Positions 50,431 through 59,442 of a stretch of 64,000 bases of DNA are shown here, one piece after another. The notes under the pieces are model-generated. The model saw nothing but the letters and a program-made list of their open reading frames with translations. It was not told the DNA's origin and searched no databases. The position numbers were made by a program, and so were the translations under genes. Location of the stretch: positions 1 to 64,000 of the forward strand of contig DASYYZ010000191.1 of the NCBI GenBank assembly GCA_035946735.1. Direction: 5' to 3'. Positions within the stretch are counted from its first letter, which is position 1, and every line of letters begins with the position of its first letter. The stretch is from Gp13-AA77 sp035946735 (lineage in GTDB: Bacteria > Acidobacteriota > Terriglobia > UBA7540).

Positions 50431-52221
50431 TCAGTTCCCGTGAGGCATGATAACGTCAACCATTTCCCGGAAAGTCTGCCGAATAATGCCGCGCTCATTG
50501 GGATCGCCCTTGAAAAGCGCAGAAGCGTAAGCCTTGGCTTGCTCGAAGCTGATGTGCGGAGGAATCGGAGGCACATCCGGATCGGTAATTGCGTCAATCA
50601 CAACCGGCCGGTCAGCCGACAACGCTTCATCCCACGCTGCGCCCACCACCTCCGGCCGATCGACCAGAATGCCCTTGAGACCGAGCAACTCTGCGTACTG
50701 GGCGTACGGGAAATCGGGCAGATTCTGCGAACACTCAAATTTCGGATCGCCCGCCAGAGCGCGTTGCTCCCACGTGACCTGATTCAGGTCATTGTTATGC
50801 AGGACGAGGACGATCAGGCGCGGGTCCGCCCATTGCCGCCAATATTTTGAGACGGTGATGAGGCCGTTGTTTCCATTCATCTGCATGGCGCCGTCGCCCA
50901 CCAAGGCAATCGCCACGCGTTCGGGAAAAGCGAACTTCGCCGCGATCGCGTAGGGAACGCCGGGACCCATGGTGGCCAGGTTCCCGGATAGCGAAGCCAT
51001 CATGCCAGGGCGAATCTTGAGGTCTCGCGCAAACCAGTTGGCCACGGAACCGGAGTCGGCAGCCAGGATACAGTTCTCGGGCAGGCGCGGCGAAAGTTCC
51101 CAGAAGACCCGCTGGTGATTGATGGGGTCGGCCTCGTCCATGGCCTTGGCTTCCAGCAGTTTCCACCAATCGGCCACTCCCTTCTCGATCTTTTCCCGCC
51201 AGGATAGGTCCGCATTACGCTCCAGTCTGGGGATCAAGGCTCGCAAGGTCTCGGCGCTGTCACCCACCAGGTTGACCTCGGTAGGGTAGCGGAATCCGAG
51301 CATGCGGCCATCAATGTCGATCTGCACGCCACGAGCCTGTCCCTCTTTCGGCAGGAATTCAGAGTAAGGAAAACTTGTGCCGACCATCAGGAGGGTGTCG
51401 CAACCCATCATTAGATCGTAACTGGGCTTGGTGCCGAGGAGACCGATGGAGCCGGTGACATAAGGCAGGTCGTCCGGCAGCGCCGCTTTACCGAGCAATG
51501 CCTTGGCGACACCCGCTCCAAGGAGATCGGCGACGGCTATCACCTCATCGGTGGCGTGCAAGGCTCCCGCGCCCACCAGCATTGCCACCTTTTCGCCAGC
51601 GTTGAGAACTTCGGCGGCGCGTGCCAGATCCAGCTCGGTCGGAACCACGCGCGGTTGCGAATACGCTGTCCCGGAATGAACGGTGCCATGCGCTCGCGGA
51701 GGTTGCTCGACGGCCGGCAGTTCCTGAACGTCGTTGGGCACGATGACGCAAGTGACCGTGCGCTCGGTTTGCGCGATACGCAAGGCGCGGTCAATCAGAT
51801 GCCTCACCTGAGCCGGCACGGACGCCATGTGAACGTATTCCTGGGCGACGTCTTTGAACAGAGAGTGCAGGTCAACTTCCTGCTGGTAACTGCCCCCAAG
51901 CGCGGCCCGGGCCTGCTGGCCCACAATGGCCAGAACCGACGCGTGGTCCATCTTGGCGTCGTATAGTCCGTTCAGCAGATGAATGGCTCCCGGACCCGAA
52001 GTGGCCAGGCAGACGCCGACCTCGCCGGTGAACTTCGCATGGGCGCAAGCCATAAAGGCTGCCATCTCCTCGTGCCGGACCTGCACAAAATGGATTTTGT
52101 CCCTGGCGCGGTCAAACGCCCCGACAATCCCGTTGATGCCGTCACCGGGATACCCATAGACGCGACGGACTCCCCACTGCACGAGCCGTTCGAGAATGAA
52201 GTCACCGACCGTGGTCGACAT
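50431..52221 (-). CDS. ThDP-dependent pyruvate oxidase/dehydrogenase (PoxB-like)
   Basis: 596 residues with three ThDP-enzyme domains: the Pyr domain with the Glu in FVQVRHEEMAAFMACAHA, the central FAD-binding-like domain, and the PP domain with GDGAMQMNGNNGLITVSKYW (GDGX..NN motif). Order and length match PoxB/acetolactate synthase relatives; the sequence resembles pyruvate:quinone oxidoreductases more than AHAS. It would convert pyruvate to acetate and CO2 at the membrane. Start ATG at 52221. The orphan gluconate-dehydrogenase-like gene follows 71 bases later. Confidence 0.88.
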   Translation of the reverse strand: MSTTVGDFILERLVQWGVRRVYGYPGDGINGIVGAFDRARDKIHFVQVRHEEMAAFMACAHAKFTGEVGVCLATSGPGAIHLLNGLYDAKMDHASVLAIVGQQARAALGGSYQQEVDLHSLFKDVAQEYVHMASVPAQVRHLIDRALRIAQTERTVTCVIVPNDVQELPAVEQPPRAHGTVHSGTAYSQPRVVPTELDLARAAEVLNAGEKVAMLVGAGALHATDEVIAVADLLGAGVAKALLGKAALPDDLPYVTGSIGLLGTKPSYDLMMGCDTLLMVGTSFPYSEFLPKEGQARGVQIDIDGRMLGFRYPTEVNLVGDSAETLRALIPRLERNADLSWREKIEKGVADWWKLLEAKAMDEADPINHQRVFWELSPRLPENCILAADSGSVANWFARDLKIRPGMMASLSGNLATMGPGVPYAIAAKFAFPERVAIALVGDGAMQMNGNNGLITVSKYWRQWADPRLIVLVLHNNDLNQVTWEQRALAGDPKFECSQNLPDFPYAQYAELLGLKGILVDRPEVVGAAWDEALSADRPVVIDAITDPDVPPIPPHISFEQAKAYASALFKGDPNERGIIRQTFREMVDVIMPHGN

Positions 52222-52332
52222 GATCTTGCCTCCACCGCTGTCCCTAATTGAGAGCCCAGTGAAAAACGCTCGGGCACCTCCCGAAGGCGCACGGCTTAAA
52301 GCCCTGGCCGCCGCGAGCCGCCCAATGTCTTC

Positions 52333-52412
52333 AATGGTTCTTGAGGGCGCGTTGCGGCGGGGCTGAAAACCCCGCCTTGACGAGGGCCGGCGAATCGCCT
52401 TTCAACCTGTTA
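52333..52412. repeat. Interspersed palindromic repeat, copy B
   Basis: Inverted copy of the repeat at 36164-36250, with core GGCGGGGCTGAAAACCCCGCC region and flanks GAGGGCGCGTTGCGG and CCTTGACGAGGGCCGGCGAAT. It ends at the stop of the neighbouring leftward gene, so it may also act as a terminator-like hairpin. Confidence 0.7.
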
Positions 52413-52922
52413 GATCGACAGCAGTCGATTGAAGAACGAGCGGTAGCGCTGTAGGGTCACACGAAGCGTTTCTGTAGACGCATCGCCGCCCCCGCCCCAT
52501 TCGCCCTCGAGCTTTTGCCGTCCGGCAGCAAAGGACTCAGCCAGATGCTTGATCGTCTCAGCCACGAGGCTGTCGGCGTTCTCCACGGCGTTGCGCGGTT
52601 CATCCACGAATCCTACTTGAATGTCATTCCAGCGGGCGCGCAGATCGTCAGCCTCCTTTCGATCGAAGAGCGGAGCAGTCACCTCAGGGGCGGCGGATGC
52701 GGCCGGTCTGCTCGGGGTGCTATCCGCCGGCGCGTCTTGGGCTCTCCTGGACGTGAACACTTCTTCAGCAGGCACCTGACTCCGAACCAACTCGGGCTCG
52801 AGTGGGTCGCCCGCGCTACCGTCAAGACCAACACCGCCCCGCTCAACGACCGGTTCCGCTGAGGATTGGCCGCTGGCTCTCGCCAGATCCGCCGTAGTCA
52901 ACCGTTTCGATTCTGGATTCAT
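52410..52922 (-). CDS. Conserved unknown protein, soluble paralogue
   Basis: 170 residues: a disordered Ser/Pro/Ala-rich N-terminus, then a helical domain (DLRARWNDIQVGFVDEPRNAV, ADSLVAETIKHLAESF, LQRYRSFFNRLLSI). The 'W..IQ..FVD.P..AV..AD.L' pattern also occurs in the upstream gene, so they share a domain. Its ATG overlaps the stop of that gene by four bases, so they are translationally coupled. No known function. Confidence 0.8.
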   Translation of the reverse strand: MNPESKRLTTADLARASGQSSAEPVVERGGVGLDGSAGDPLEPELVRSQVPAEEVFTSRRAQDAPADSTPSRPAASAAPEVTAPLFDRKEADDLRARWNDIQVGFVDEPRNAVENADSLVAETIKHLAESFAAGRQKLEGEWGGGGDASTETLRVTLQRYRSFFNRLLSI

Positions 52923-53488
52923 TTTCTAACCTCGCTTGCGATTGAGATATTGGGCGACAGGAGTTCGTCATAGAGCGCCCGGTATTGGATGAGAGCCTCT
53001 CGAAGATCTTCGGTGCCGGCCTTGCCGGCCCGTTGCCGCTCCGCGACCTCGCGCGCGGCGCGGTAATTCTGCACCACGTGTGGATGATCCACGGAGAGGT
53101 CGATCGCTTGTTGTTCGAAATCGCCCACGGGGTAGCCGCGCTGGGCCATCAATTGCTCAAGCAACTGGTCCGCTTGGGTCACGGCCTCCCCCGGGGCATC
53201 CACAAAACGCGCCTGCACCGTGCGCCAGGCCTCGGCAAAATGCTCGCGGTCTACCGCAGACAGGGGGCGGATGATGAGCTTGGCCCAGCGCTTTTCGCGT
53301 TCTTCGAGAGCCTTTTCGGCGGCCGTTTGGCCCCCGTGTTCTGCAACCACGCGATCGTACTCAGGACCGAAACGATTTCGCAGCCGTTCTGAGCGCTTCT
53401 GCTTCGAACGACGCGTGGCCGCCACAGCGATCACCACGATCAAGACGATCGCGGCCACACCGATTATGATGAGTGCACGTTGATCCAC
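52919..53488 (-). CDS. Conserved unknown protein, membrane-anchored paralogue
   Basis: 189 residues with an N-terminal membrane helix (ALIIIGVAAIVLIVVIAVAA), a basic charged stretch, and the same helical domain as its partner: HFAEAWRTVQARFVDAPGEA, TQADQLLEQLMAQRGYP, then a C-terminal IQYRALYDELLS. The N-terminal anchor suggests a cytoplasmic domain tethered to the inner membrane. Four-base overlap with the next gene. This duplicated domain is present in many soil bacteria; I know of no function. Confidence 0.8.
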   Translation of the reverse strand: MDQRALIIIGVAAIVLIVVIAVAATRRSKQKRSERLRNRFGPEYDRVVAEHGGQTAAEKALEEREKRWAKLIIRPLSAVDREHFAEAWRTVQARFVDAPGEAVTQADQLLEQLMAQRGYPVGDFEQQAIDLSVDHPHVVQNYRAAREVAERQRAGKAGTEDLREALIQYRALYDELLSPNISIASEVRK

Positions 53489-54199
53489 TTTAACCTCCTT
53501 CGGCTTGGATGAAGCAGTTTCGGAGGCGGCGTCAATTGTGTGGGACGACTCGCGGCGCGGCCGATCGAACGGACTTCAGGAGGTCATCTGTGTGTACAGC
53601 TTTTTCATGAGAAACTCGGGACATCGCCCTGAGCCTATTCCTGCCGAGAAGTTACGAGGAATGGGAAACCGGGTGACAGACTCTTCCCAACAGCCGCCAC
53701 GTCTCCGTGAAACTCAATGGAGGCGCGCCTCGCGTGAGGGATTTGACGGAGGGGATCGGAGCTTATACAGCGCTTAGCCCGTACAAGCCAGCGAAGAGGA
53801 CGGGGAGGATATGGCCCCGCTGCGGCGCGTCACGAATCTCCGCGAGGCTGCCAGGCCCGAGTCCCCACTCGCCGTCAGGACAGGGATCTTACTCCAGCGC
53901 AGAAGGACCTCTTCGAGAAAGCGCCGCTTCGTGACGTTACCGTCCACTCCAGGACGCGAACATCGCGAAGACCGACGTTACGGCCAGCGCTCTGGTTCGC
54001 CGGCTTGCTGGAGCACGCCAAAACGCGCTGCCGGATCAGCTTGTCCCTCGCCGAGCGCGCCGCCGTTGAATTCGCAGACGCCATTTTTCCACTGCTCGAT
54101 CAGTACGCCCCGCGCTAATCTTACCTTCGCTAGGTTCTCAATTGTTTTTCAAGGCGGCATCGCATCCGCCCACGAAGACTTGGCTGGCGCTCCCACCAC
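53489..54199. other. Long intergenic region with possible decayed ORF
   Basis: About 710 bases with no recognised gene. One frame around 53882-54118 gives a protein-like tail (FAGLLEHAKTRCRISLSLAE, then AAVEFADAIFPLLDQY) but without start codon or known domain, so it may be a gene remnant. The promoter of the leftward paralogue pair should lie at the left end. Confidence 0.35.
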
Positions 54200-55087
54200 T
54201 CATTTTTCACTCTTTTCAATCTGCAGTTGCCTGTAGGCGTCGCTCTTTGAGATCCCACGCGCCTTGGCCACAGCCTTCAGCGCCGCGCGCTCGTCGATTC
54301 CCTGCTCGGCCATCACCCTCTCAACATCCTCACCCACCGAAGCCGGAATCGGCGGCGAACCCTGGTTTGTATTCTCGTCCGGCGGACCCAGAAGTACCGT
54401 AATTTCACCTCGAACAGGCCGGCGCTGCATGCGGAGGAGCACTTCCGAAACGTAGCCGCGTAGAAATTCCTCGTGCAGCTTGGTGACTTCACGAGCCAGC
54501 ACCACTGGCCGGTCTCCCAACACCACGAGAATGTCCTGCAGTGATTCGACCACGCGCTGCGGCGCTTCGTGAAAGAGAATGGATCGCGCTCCTCTCAGCT
54601 TGCCGAGAAACTTTTGGCGGACGAGATGCTTGCTCGGCAGAAAGCCGACGAAGAGGCACTCCTCGAGGGGCAATCCGGCGGCGGCTAGCGTTGCCACCAG
54701 GGCGGAAGCGCCCGGCACTGGAATCACGGGAATGTTGTGCCGCACTGCGAGTTTCACCAGGCGGTGCCCGGGATCGGAGACAAGCGGCATGCCGGCGTCG
54801 GAGACCAGGGCAATGTTTTCACCGTCTTCCAGGCGAACAATCAGCTCCGGCGCACGCATCAATTCATTGTGATTATGATAGCTGACGGTCCGAGTCGTGA
54901 TGCCGTAGTGGTCCAGCAATTGCCTGGTGCGCCGCGTGTCTTCGCAGGCCACGACATCGACCTCTTTGAGCACGCGAATGGCGCGCAAGGTGATGTCTTC
55001 CAGGTTGCCAATCGGAGTGCCGACGATGTACAGGCGTCCGGGAGGGAACGCAGCATCGGTAGCAAGTTTGACGTGCTCCCTCGGCAT
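54200..55087 (-). CDS. rsmI: 16S rRNA (cytidine1402-2'-O)-methyltransferase
   Basis: 295 residues of the SAM-dependent tetrapyrrole-methylase fold: LYIVGTPIGNLEDITLRA, ACEDTRRTRQLLDHYGI, ALVSDAGMPLVSDPGHRLV, IPVPGASALVATLAAAGL. This combination is specific for RsmI, which methylates C1402 in the ribosomal P site. The C-terminal extension (residues 245-295) is typical. Start: ATG at 55087. Confidence 0.95.
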   Translation of the reverse strand: MPREHVKLATDAAFPPGRLYIVGTPIGNLEDITLRAIRVLKEVDVVACEDTRRTRQLLDHYGITTRTVSYHNHNELMRAPELIVRLEDGENIALVSDAGMPLVSDPGHRLVKLAVRHNIPVIPVPGASALVATLAAAGLPLEECLFVGFLPSKHLVRQKFLGKLRGARSILFHEAPQRVVESLQDILVVLGDRPVVLAREVTKLHEEFLRGYVSEVLLRMQRRPVRGEITVLLGPPDENTNQGSPPIPASVGEDVERVMAEQGIDERAALKAVAKARGISKSDAYRQLQIEKSEK

Positions 55088-55232
55088 GAATAGTCCTCCA
55101 GCCGGCTCCCGCGCGCGAAGATCGGGCCGTTTCGCCGTCAGCGCCAGTCTAGCAATATCAATCCGTCCGAATCAATGAGCTGACGCCGATTGCCCGGTCA
55201 AGGTAAAATCGATCTTCGATTGAGGAATTGGC

Positions 55233-55715
55233 ATGGAACTTAAGACCGTTCGTATCGACAAGCCGCCTGATCTGAACATGATTCTCGGCCAGTCGCACTT
55301 CATCAAAACGGTCGAGGATCTGTACGAGGCGATTGTGCAGACCGCACCCGTTATGAAGTTCGGCCTCGCCTTCTGCGAATCCTCGGGACCGGCGCTGGTT
55401 CGCTACGCGGGCAACGCTCCGCACCTCGTCGATCTTGCTCAGAGGAACGCCCTCGCACTGGCCGCCGGGCACGCCTTCCTGATCTTTCTAGAGGGCGGCT
55501 TCCCTCTGAATATTCTGAACACCATCAAGAACGTGCCAGAGGTTTGCCGCATCTTCTGCGCTACGGCCAATCCGGTGGAAGTGATCGTCGCCGAAACGGA
55601 CCAGGGACGCGGTGTCCTGGGCGTGATCGATGGGGCAAAAACCAAAGGACTCGAAACCGAGTCGGACATTGCAGCGCGCAAGGACCTTCTGCGTAAGCTC
55701 GCCTACAAATTCTGA
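55233..55715 (+). CDS. Adenosine-specific kinase (DUF355 family)
   Basis: 160 residues matching the adenosine-specific kinase family: LNMILGQSHFIKTVEDLYEA, MKFGLAFCESSGPALVRYAG, GHAFLIFLEGGFPLNILNTI, FCATANPVEVIVAETDQGRG. The family is small and widespread in archaea and some bacteria; it binds adenosine nucleotides, and reported activity is on adenosine. Stands alone. Confidence 0.85.
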   Translation: MELKTVRIDKPPDLNMILGQSHFIKTVEDLYEAIVQTAPVMKFGLAFCESSGPALVRYAGNAPHLVDLAQRNALALAAGHAFLIFLEGGFPLNILNTIKNVPEVCRIFCATANPVEVIVAETDQGRGVLGVIDGAKTKGLETESDIAARKDLLRKLAYKF

Positions 55716-55867
55716 TCCCCAGCGGTTCCCCGCCTCCGGCCATCAACAAGCCGCTCGGTTCAGAATTCCAACCTAGGGCGGCCGTTGCTTCTGAAAGCAA
55801 GCTCCCGCCGGTGCTCGATCTTCCGATGGAATGGTCTGATGGAATGGCCTGACAAGGTCGGCGTACC

Positions 55868-56548
55868 TCAAGGTAAGAATTTATAGCCCACGCGGTGAAC
55901 GGTGATGATGTGCTTTGGATCGGAGGGAGAGTCCTCGATCTTCTGCCGGAGCTTCGCGATGTGATTATCCACGGTGCGCGTGAAAGGGTAGTTATCCAAA
56001 CCCCACACCTCGTCCAGAAGCTGTTCGCGCGTCACCGTTTCCTCGCGGCGTTGGATCAAGAACAGTAGCGTGGCCAGCTCGCGAGGAGACAATTCCAGCG
56101 GCTTACCTGCCTTGGTGGCCTGATGCTTGCGGAAGTTCAAATGGACGTCGCCAAACTCGAAAACTTCTACCTCCGCCACCTGGCCGCGTGATCGCCGAAG
56201 CGCCGCGCGGACGCGAGCCAGTACTTCGCGCAGACCGAAAGGCTTGGTGATGTAATCGTCAGCTCCCACCTCGAGCCCCACCACCTTGTCTACCTCCGCG
56301 CTGCGCGCCGTCAGCATGATAATGGGCGTCTCCAGCCCTCTCTTCCGCAGTTCGCGGCAGACATCGAGCCCGTTCATGCGCGGCAGCATCACATCGAGCA
56401 GGATCAAATCGGGATTCTCACGCCGCGCGGACTCCACACCTGACTCGCCGTCATATGCGGCGCACACCTGGTAGCCTTCGTATTCAAAGTTGTCCTTCAG
56501 ACCCAGGACCAGGTCGCGTTCATCCTCGATGATCAACACTTTGGGCAA
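55868..56548 (-). CDS. OmpR-family response regulator
   Basis: 226 residues: receiver domain (KVLIIEDERDLVLGLKDNFE, the phospho-Asp in LILLDVMLPRMNG, and the Lys in GADDYITKPFGLREV) and a winged-helix output domain (ELSPRELATLLFLIQRREET, DNYPFTRTVDNHIAKLRQKIE). Start: TTG at 56548 behind GGAGAT, which overlaps the 3' end of the kinase gene by 29 bases. Partner of the upstream sensor kinase. Confidence 0.9.
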   Translation of the reverse strand: MPKVLIIEDERDLVLGLKDNFEYEGYQVCAAYDGESGVESARRENPDLILLDVMLPRMNGLDVCRELRKRGLETPIIMLTARSAEVDKVVGLEVGADDYITKPFGLREVLARVRAALRRSRGQVAEVEVFEFGDVHLNFRKHQATKAGKPLELSPRELATLLFLIQRREETVTREQLLDEVWGLDNYPFTRTVDNHIAKLRQKIEDSPSDPKHIITVHRVGYKFLP

Positions 56549-58271
56549 CGAGATCTCCTTCGCGCGCCGCGGCAGGGTCAGTGCCGTTCGCTTCCACCAT
56601 CGCTGGCAGCCACAAGGTGAAGCGGCTTCCTCTTCTGGGGGCGCTCTCCACCGACACGCGCCCACGGTGGGCCTCCACGATGTGCTTCACCAGCGCGAGG
56701 CCAAGTCCGCTTCCCTTAGTCTCGTGAACCAGGCCCGTACTCACCCGATAAAACTTCTCGAAGATCCGCCTCTGTTCGGATAGGGGAATGCCGATGCCTC
56801 GATCCGCCACCTCCACGGCGACTCCGCCGTCTTTCATCCGCACGCTGACCGAAATCTGTTTGGTCTCGTCGGAGTATTTCACGGAATTGTTCACCAGATT
56901 CAGGATCGCCTGAGAGATGGCATCGGGATCGGCTTCCACGCGCGGAAGGTCCGGATCGAAGCGCGTGGCCAGCTCGAACCCAGCGGCTCGAATCTGATAT
57001 TCATAAGTCTCCACCACGGCCCGCGTCGCTTCGGCAAGATCGACGGGAACAAAGCTGTATTCACGGCTCCCGGCTTCGATTCTCGAAAAATCCAGAATAT
57101 TGTCGATCAATTGGGACAGCCGCCGGCTCTCGTTGTAAATGATGCGATAGTATTCCTGGGCCTTTTCGCTCGTTTTGACGCGACCCATCTCAAGGGTCTC
57201 CGCAAACAAGCGGATTAGGGCGAGCGGCGTCTTCAGCTCGTGTGAAACGTTGGAGACGAAGGTCTGCTTAACCTCCGCAAGTTTGAGCTCGCGCACGGCC
57301 GCCCGCACGATCATGGCGATTCCCGCGAGCAGTACCGTCACCACCAGAACCGTGAACCACAGCCCCTTCTCGAAGCTGGCGCGAGCCAAGTCATCCACAT
57401 CGGCGGTCCGGAATCCGGCCGTAGCCTCCCACCTAGGCAGCACAGGCGCCAGGCTTGCCCGCGCTGCGTAACTGGCGACGCTGGGAGCGCTCGAGCAAAT
57501 CTGCCGTCCCTCCCGATCCAGGACTCCCAGCACGAGTTCCGCGCTTGCCGGGCCCCGTTGCTCATTGCGAGAAAGCTCCGACACCAGTTGGGGCAAATAG
57601 TGCTCCCGCATCTGCGCCATGTCCAGACGGAAGCCGACGAAGCCCACTTCGTGTTCGCTTTCAGGGTCGAGCAGGCAATAGCTCACGTAAGCAGTCTCAG
57701 GGCTTGGCGACGAGCCGTCTGCCGGGGCAGAGTCCTGCCAGTAGCAAAAGCGGCTACGCGCGTTCGCCGCGGTGCCAGCGAGCAAATCGGCCCTCTCGTG
57801 CGCGGCAGTGGCTCGCTCGATGTCGTCCACGCCGCACCACTTGGACTTTTCTAAGATCAGCGCCCGGCTTGGGCTGTAGACGTATGCGACGCTTTCGAGA
57901 TTCGAGTCGCCAGGGTCATTTATGACGAGGAAAATCTCCTCCACCTCGGGATGCTCTTTGAAGACAGATTGCGCGCACTCCGCTGTCCACGGCGGTTGCC
58001 GTTTCACAAACAGCTTCGACGGAACCGGCAGCAGCACTTCCTCTGCGATCCTCTCCATGTCGCCCTGCACTCTCCAGGCCACGGAGCCGGCGGCCTTGCG
58101 CAGACTCTCCCGCACAGCGATCCGCGTGGTCTGCTGCACATCGCACAAGGATCGATACTGAAGAATTAGCAGGACGATGGCGGGCAAGAGTACCGCCAGG
58201 AGCGCCAGAGCTATCAGGCGCACGTGCGAGAGGGGAAGATCCCTGCGCCGGCGGAACAGAGCAAATGCCAT
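56520..58271 (-). CDS. Membrane sensor histidine kinase
   Basis: 583 residues: an N-terminal membrane helix (LIALALLAVLLPAIVLLILQ), a 250-residue periplasmic sensor domain of unrecognised type, a second helix (WFTVLVVTVLLAGIAMIVR), then HisKA with the H-box VSNVSHELKTPLALI, and HATPase with the N-box LNLVNNSVKYSD and DRGIGIPLSEQRRIF, SGLGLALVKHIVEAH. Overlaps the response regulator start by 29 bases. An OmpR-type direct repeat lies upstream, so the pair may regulate itself. Confidence 0.92.
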   Translation of the reverse strand: MAFALFRRRRDLPLSHVRLIALALLAVLLPAIVLLILQYRSLCDVQQTTRIAVRESLRKAAGSVAWRVQGDMERIAEEVLLPVPSKLFVKRQPPWTAECAQSVFKEHPEVEEIFLVINDPGDSNLESVAYVYSPSRALILEKSKWCGVDDIERATAAHERADLLAGTAANARSRFCYWQDSAPADGSSPSPETAYVSYCLLDPESEHEVGFVGFRLDMAQMREHYLPQLVSELSRNEQRGPASAELVLGVLDREGRQICSSAPSVASYAARASLAPVLPRWEATAGFRTADVDDLARASFEKGLWFTVLVVTVLLAGIAMIVRAAVRELKLAEVKQTFVSNVSHELKTPLALIRLFAETLEMGRVKTSEKAQEYYRIIYNESRRLSQLIDNILDFSRIEAGSREYSFVPVDLAEATRAVVETYEYQIRAAGFELATRFDPDLPRVEADPDAISQAILNLVNNSVKYSDETKQISVSVRMKDGGVAVEVADRGIGIPLSEQRRIFEKFYRVSTGLVHETKGSGLGLALVKHIVEAHRGRVSVESAPRRGSRFTLWLPAMVEANGTDPAAAREGDLVAQSVDHRG

Positions 58272-58597
58272 CTGGCTAAGTATATTCCCTCGCGCTGTCG
58301 TCCGCCTGTTAGTTGTTGTCTCGCGGTTGTAACAAATTGTAACGGCATCGCGTCGCCGCGCTCGATCGTCAGCCGTGACAACTTTTTACAAATTCATTGC
58401 AGGGCAGCGGAGACTCCCGTCGGCAAGTATTCGACACTCTAGAAGTCCGCAAGCTGCGACAGAGCAGAATTTGAGCGCCCGATTCGGATAGCACGAAACC
58501 CGCATTCCTAGCCTGAAATGCGAGCCACGGGGCAGAGCGGAGGCTGCCCTGAGGCTGAATCAGGTGAAGGCGGGCACAGGGACAAGGCAATCGGAGA
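58272..58597. other. Divergent intergenic region of kinase and sigma factor
   Basis: About 325 bases with the promoters of the leftward two-component genes and the rightward sigma factor. The direct repeat described separately (58316-58343) is the only operator-like element seen; nothing else recognised. Confidence 0.5.
58316..58343. promoter_or_regulatory. Tandem direct repeat, candidate response-regulator operator
   Basis: TTGTAAC at 58327-58333 and again at 58337-58343, with a weaker TTGTCTC at 58316-58322, in 10-11 base steps, as in PhoB/OmpR-type binding sites. It lies about 45-75 bases upstream of the kinase ATG. Confidence 0.5.
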
Positions 58598-59296
58598 ATG
58601 TCAATGAACGCAGACTTCAAAGCAGCTACAACTCCGCGCAAGAATGAGTCAGATAGGCAACTGGTATCGCGAGCCCAGGCCGGCGATGAGGCCGCGTTCG
58701 CGGCTCTCTTCGAGAAGTACAAGCGAAGCGTCTATTCACTGTGCCTGCGCATGACCCGCGCTTCCGCGGACGCCGAGGATCTCACCCAGGACGTGTTTCT
58801 GCTGCTCTTTCGAAAGATAACCCTGTTTCGGGGTGATTCCGCCTTTTCCACCTGGTTATACCGCCTGGTGGTTAACGCGGTACTGGCGCGCTTGCGGAAG
58901 CAAAGCGCCAGGAACGTTTCGCTCGAACAGGAAACCTCCCCGGATGGGAACACAGTGCAGGCAGGAATCGGCGCGCCCGATCCACGGCTTCGCCACTACC
59001 TCGATCGGCTCAACCTGGAGCGCGCTATCGCCAACCTGCCGCCGTCCTACCGGCTGGTGTTTGCCTTGTACGTGGTGCACGGCTACCAGCACAGCGAGAT
59101 TGCCAAACTGATGAACTGCTCCGTGGGCAATTCAAAGGCGCAACTGCACAAGGCCCGCCGCAAGCTTCGTGCCTGGCTACTCCACGACCATCGGGAGCGG
59201 CCCGATCCTGGTTTGGCAGGTCGATGGCCTGCCAAACCGAAGCCGCTGTCCGCTCCCGGGCTTATGCGAGTCGCCGCGGCCCGCAGTCTTCCTTAG
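58598..59296 (+). CDS. ECF-type RNA polymerase sigma factor
   Basis: 232 residues with sigma region 2 (AFAALFEKYKRSVYSLCLRM, ASADAEDLTQDVFLLLFRKI) and region 4 (NLPPSYRLVFALYVVHGYQH, IAKLMNCSVGNSKAQLHKAR). The normal family end is just after RRKLRAWL. Here about 40 extra residues follow, encoded partly by a perfect hairpin (59210-59238). No anti-sigma zinc-finger gene follows, which is unusual. Start: ATG at 58598; the second ATG two codons on is also possible. Confidence 0.9.
   Translation: MSMNADFKAATTPRKNESDRQLVSRAQAGDEAAFAALFEKYKRSVYSLCLRMTRASADAEDLTQDVFLLLFRKITLFRGDSAFSTWLYRLVVNAVLARLRKQSARNVSLEQETSPDGNTVQAGIGAPDPRLRHYLDRLNLERAIANLPPSYRLVFALYVVHGYQHSEIAKLMNCSVGNSKAQLHKARRKLRAWLLHDHRERPDPGLAGRWPAKPKPLSAPGLMRVAAARSLP
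59210..59238. repeat. Perfect 11-bp inverted repeat inside sigma-factor 3' end
   Basis: GGTTTGGCAGG (59210-59220) and CCTGCCAAACC (59228-59238) with a 7-base loop. There is no T-run after it, so it is not a typical terminator. Confidence 0.8.
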
Positions 59297-59442
59297 GAGA
59301 GTATGGGAGAGATCGACGTTTCTTCCGATCCTCACTGGCATGGAAGATTCCCCGGAACCGACCAAGTGCGGCATGAGGAAACAGGGCCGTGCCTCAAAGC
59401 CACTCACACGCGACAGCACAGATTCCTGCGGTCCCGCGGCAA

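Noticed and set aside
53811..54236. 141-codon plus-strand frame
   Set aside because: Low-complexity Arg/Ser/Pro translation without homologous look; a different frame in the same place looks more protein-like but lacks a start.
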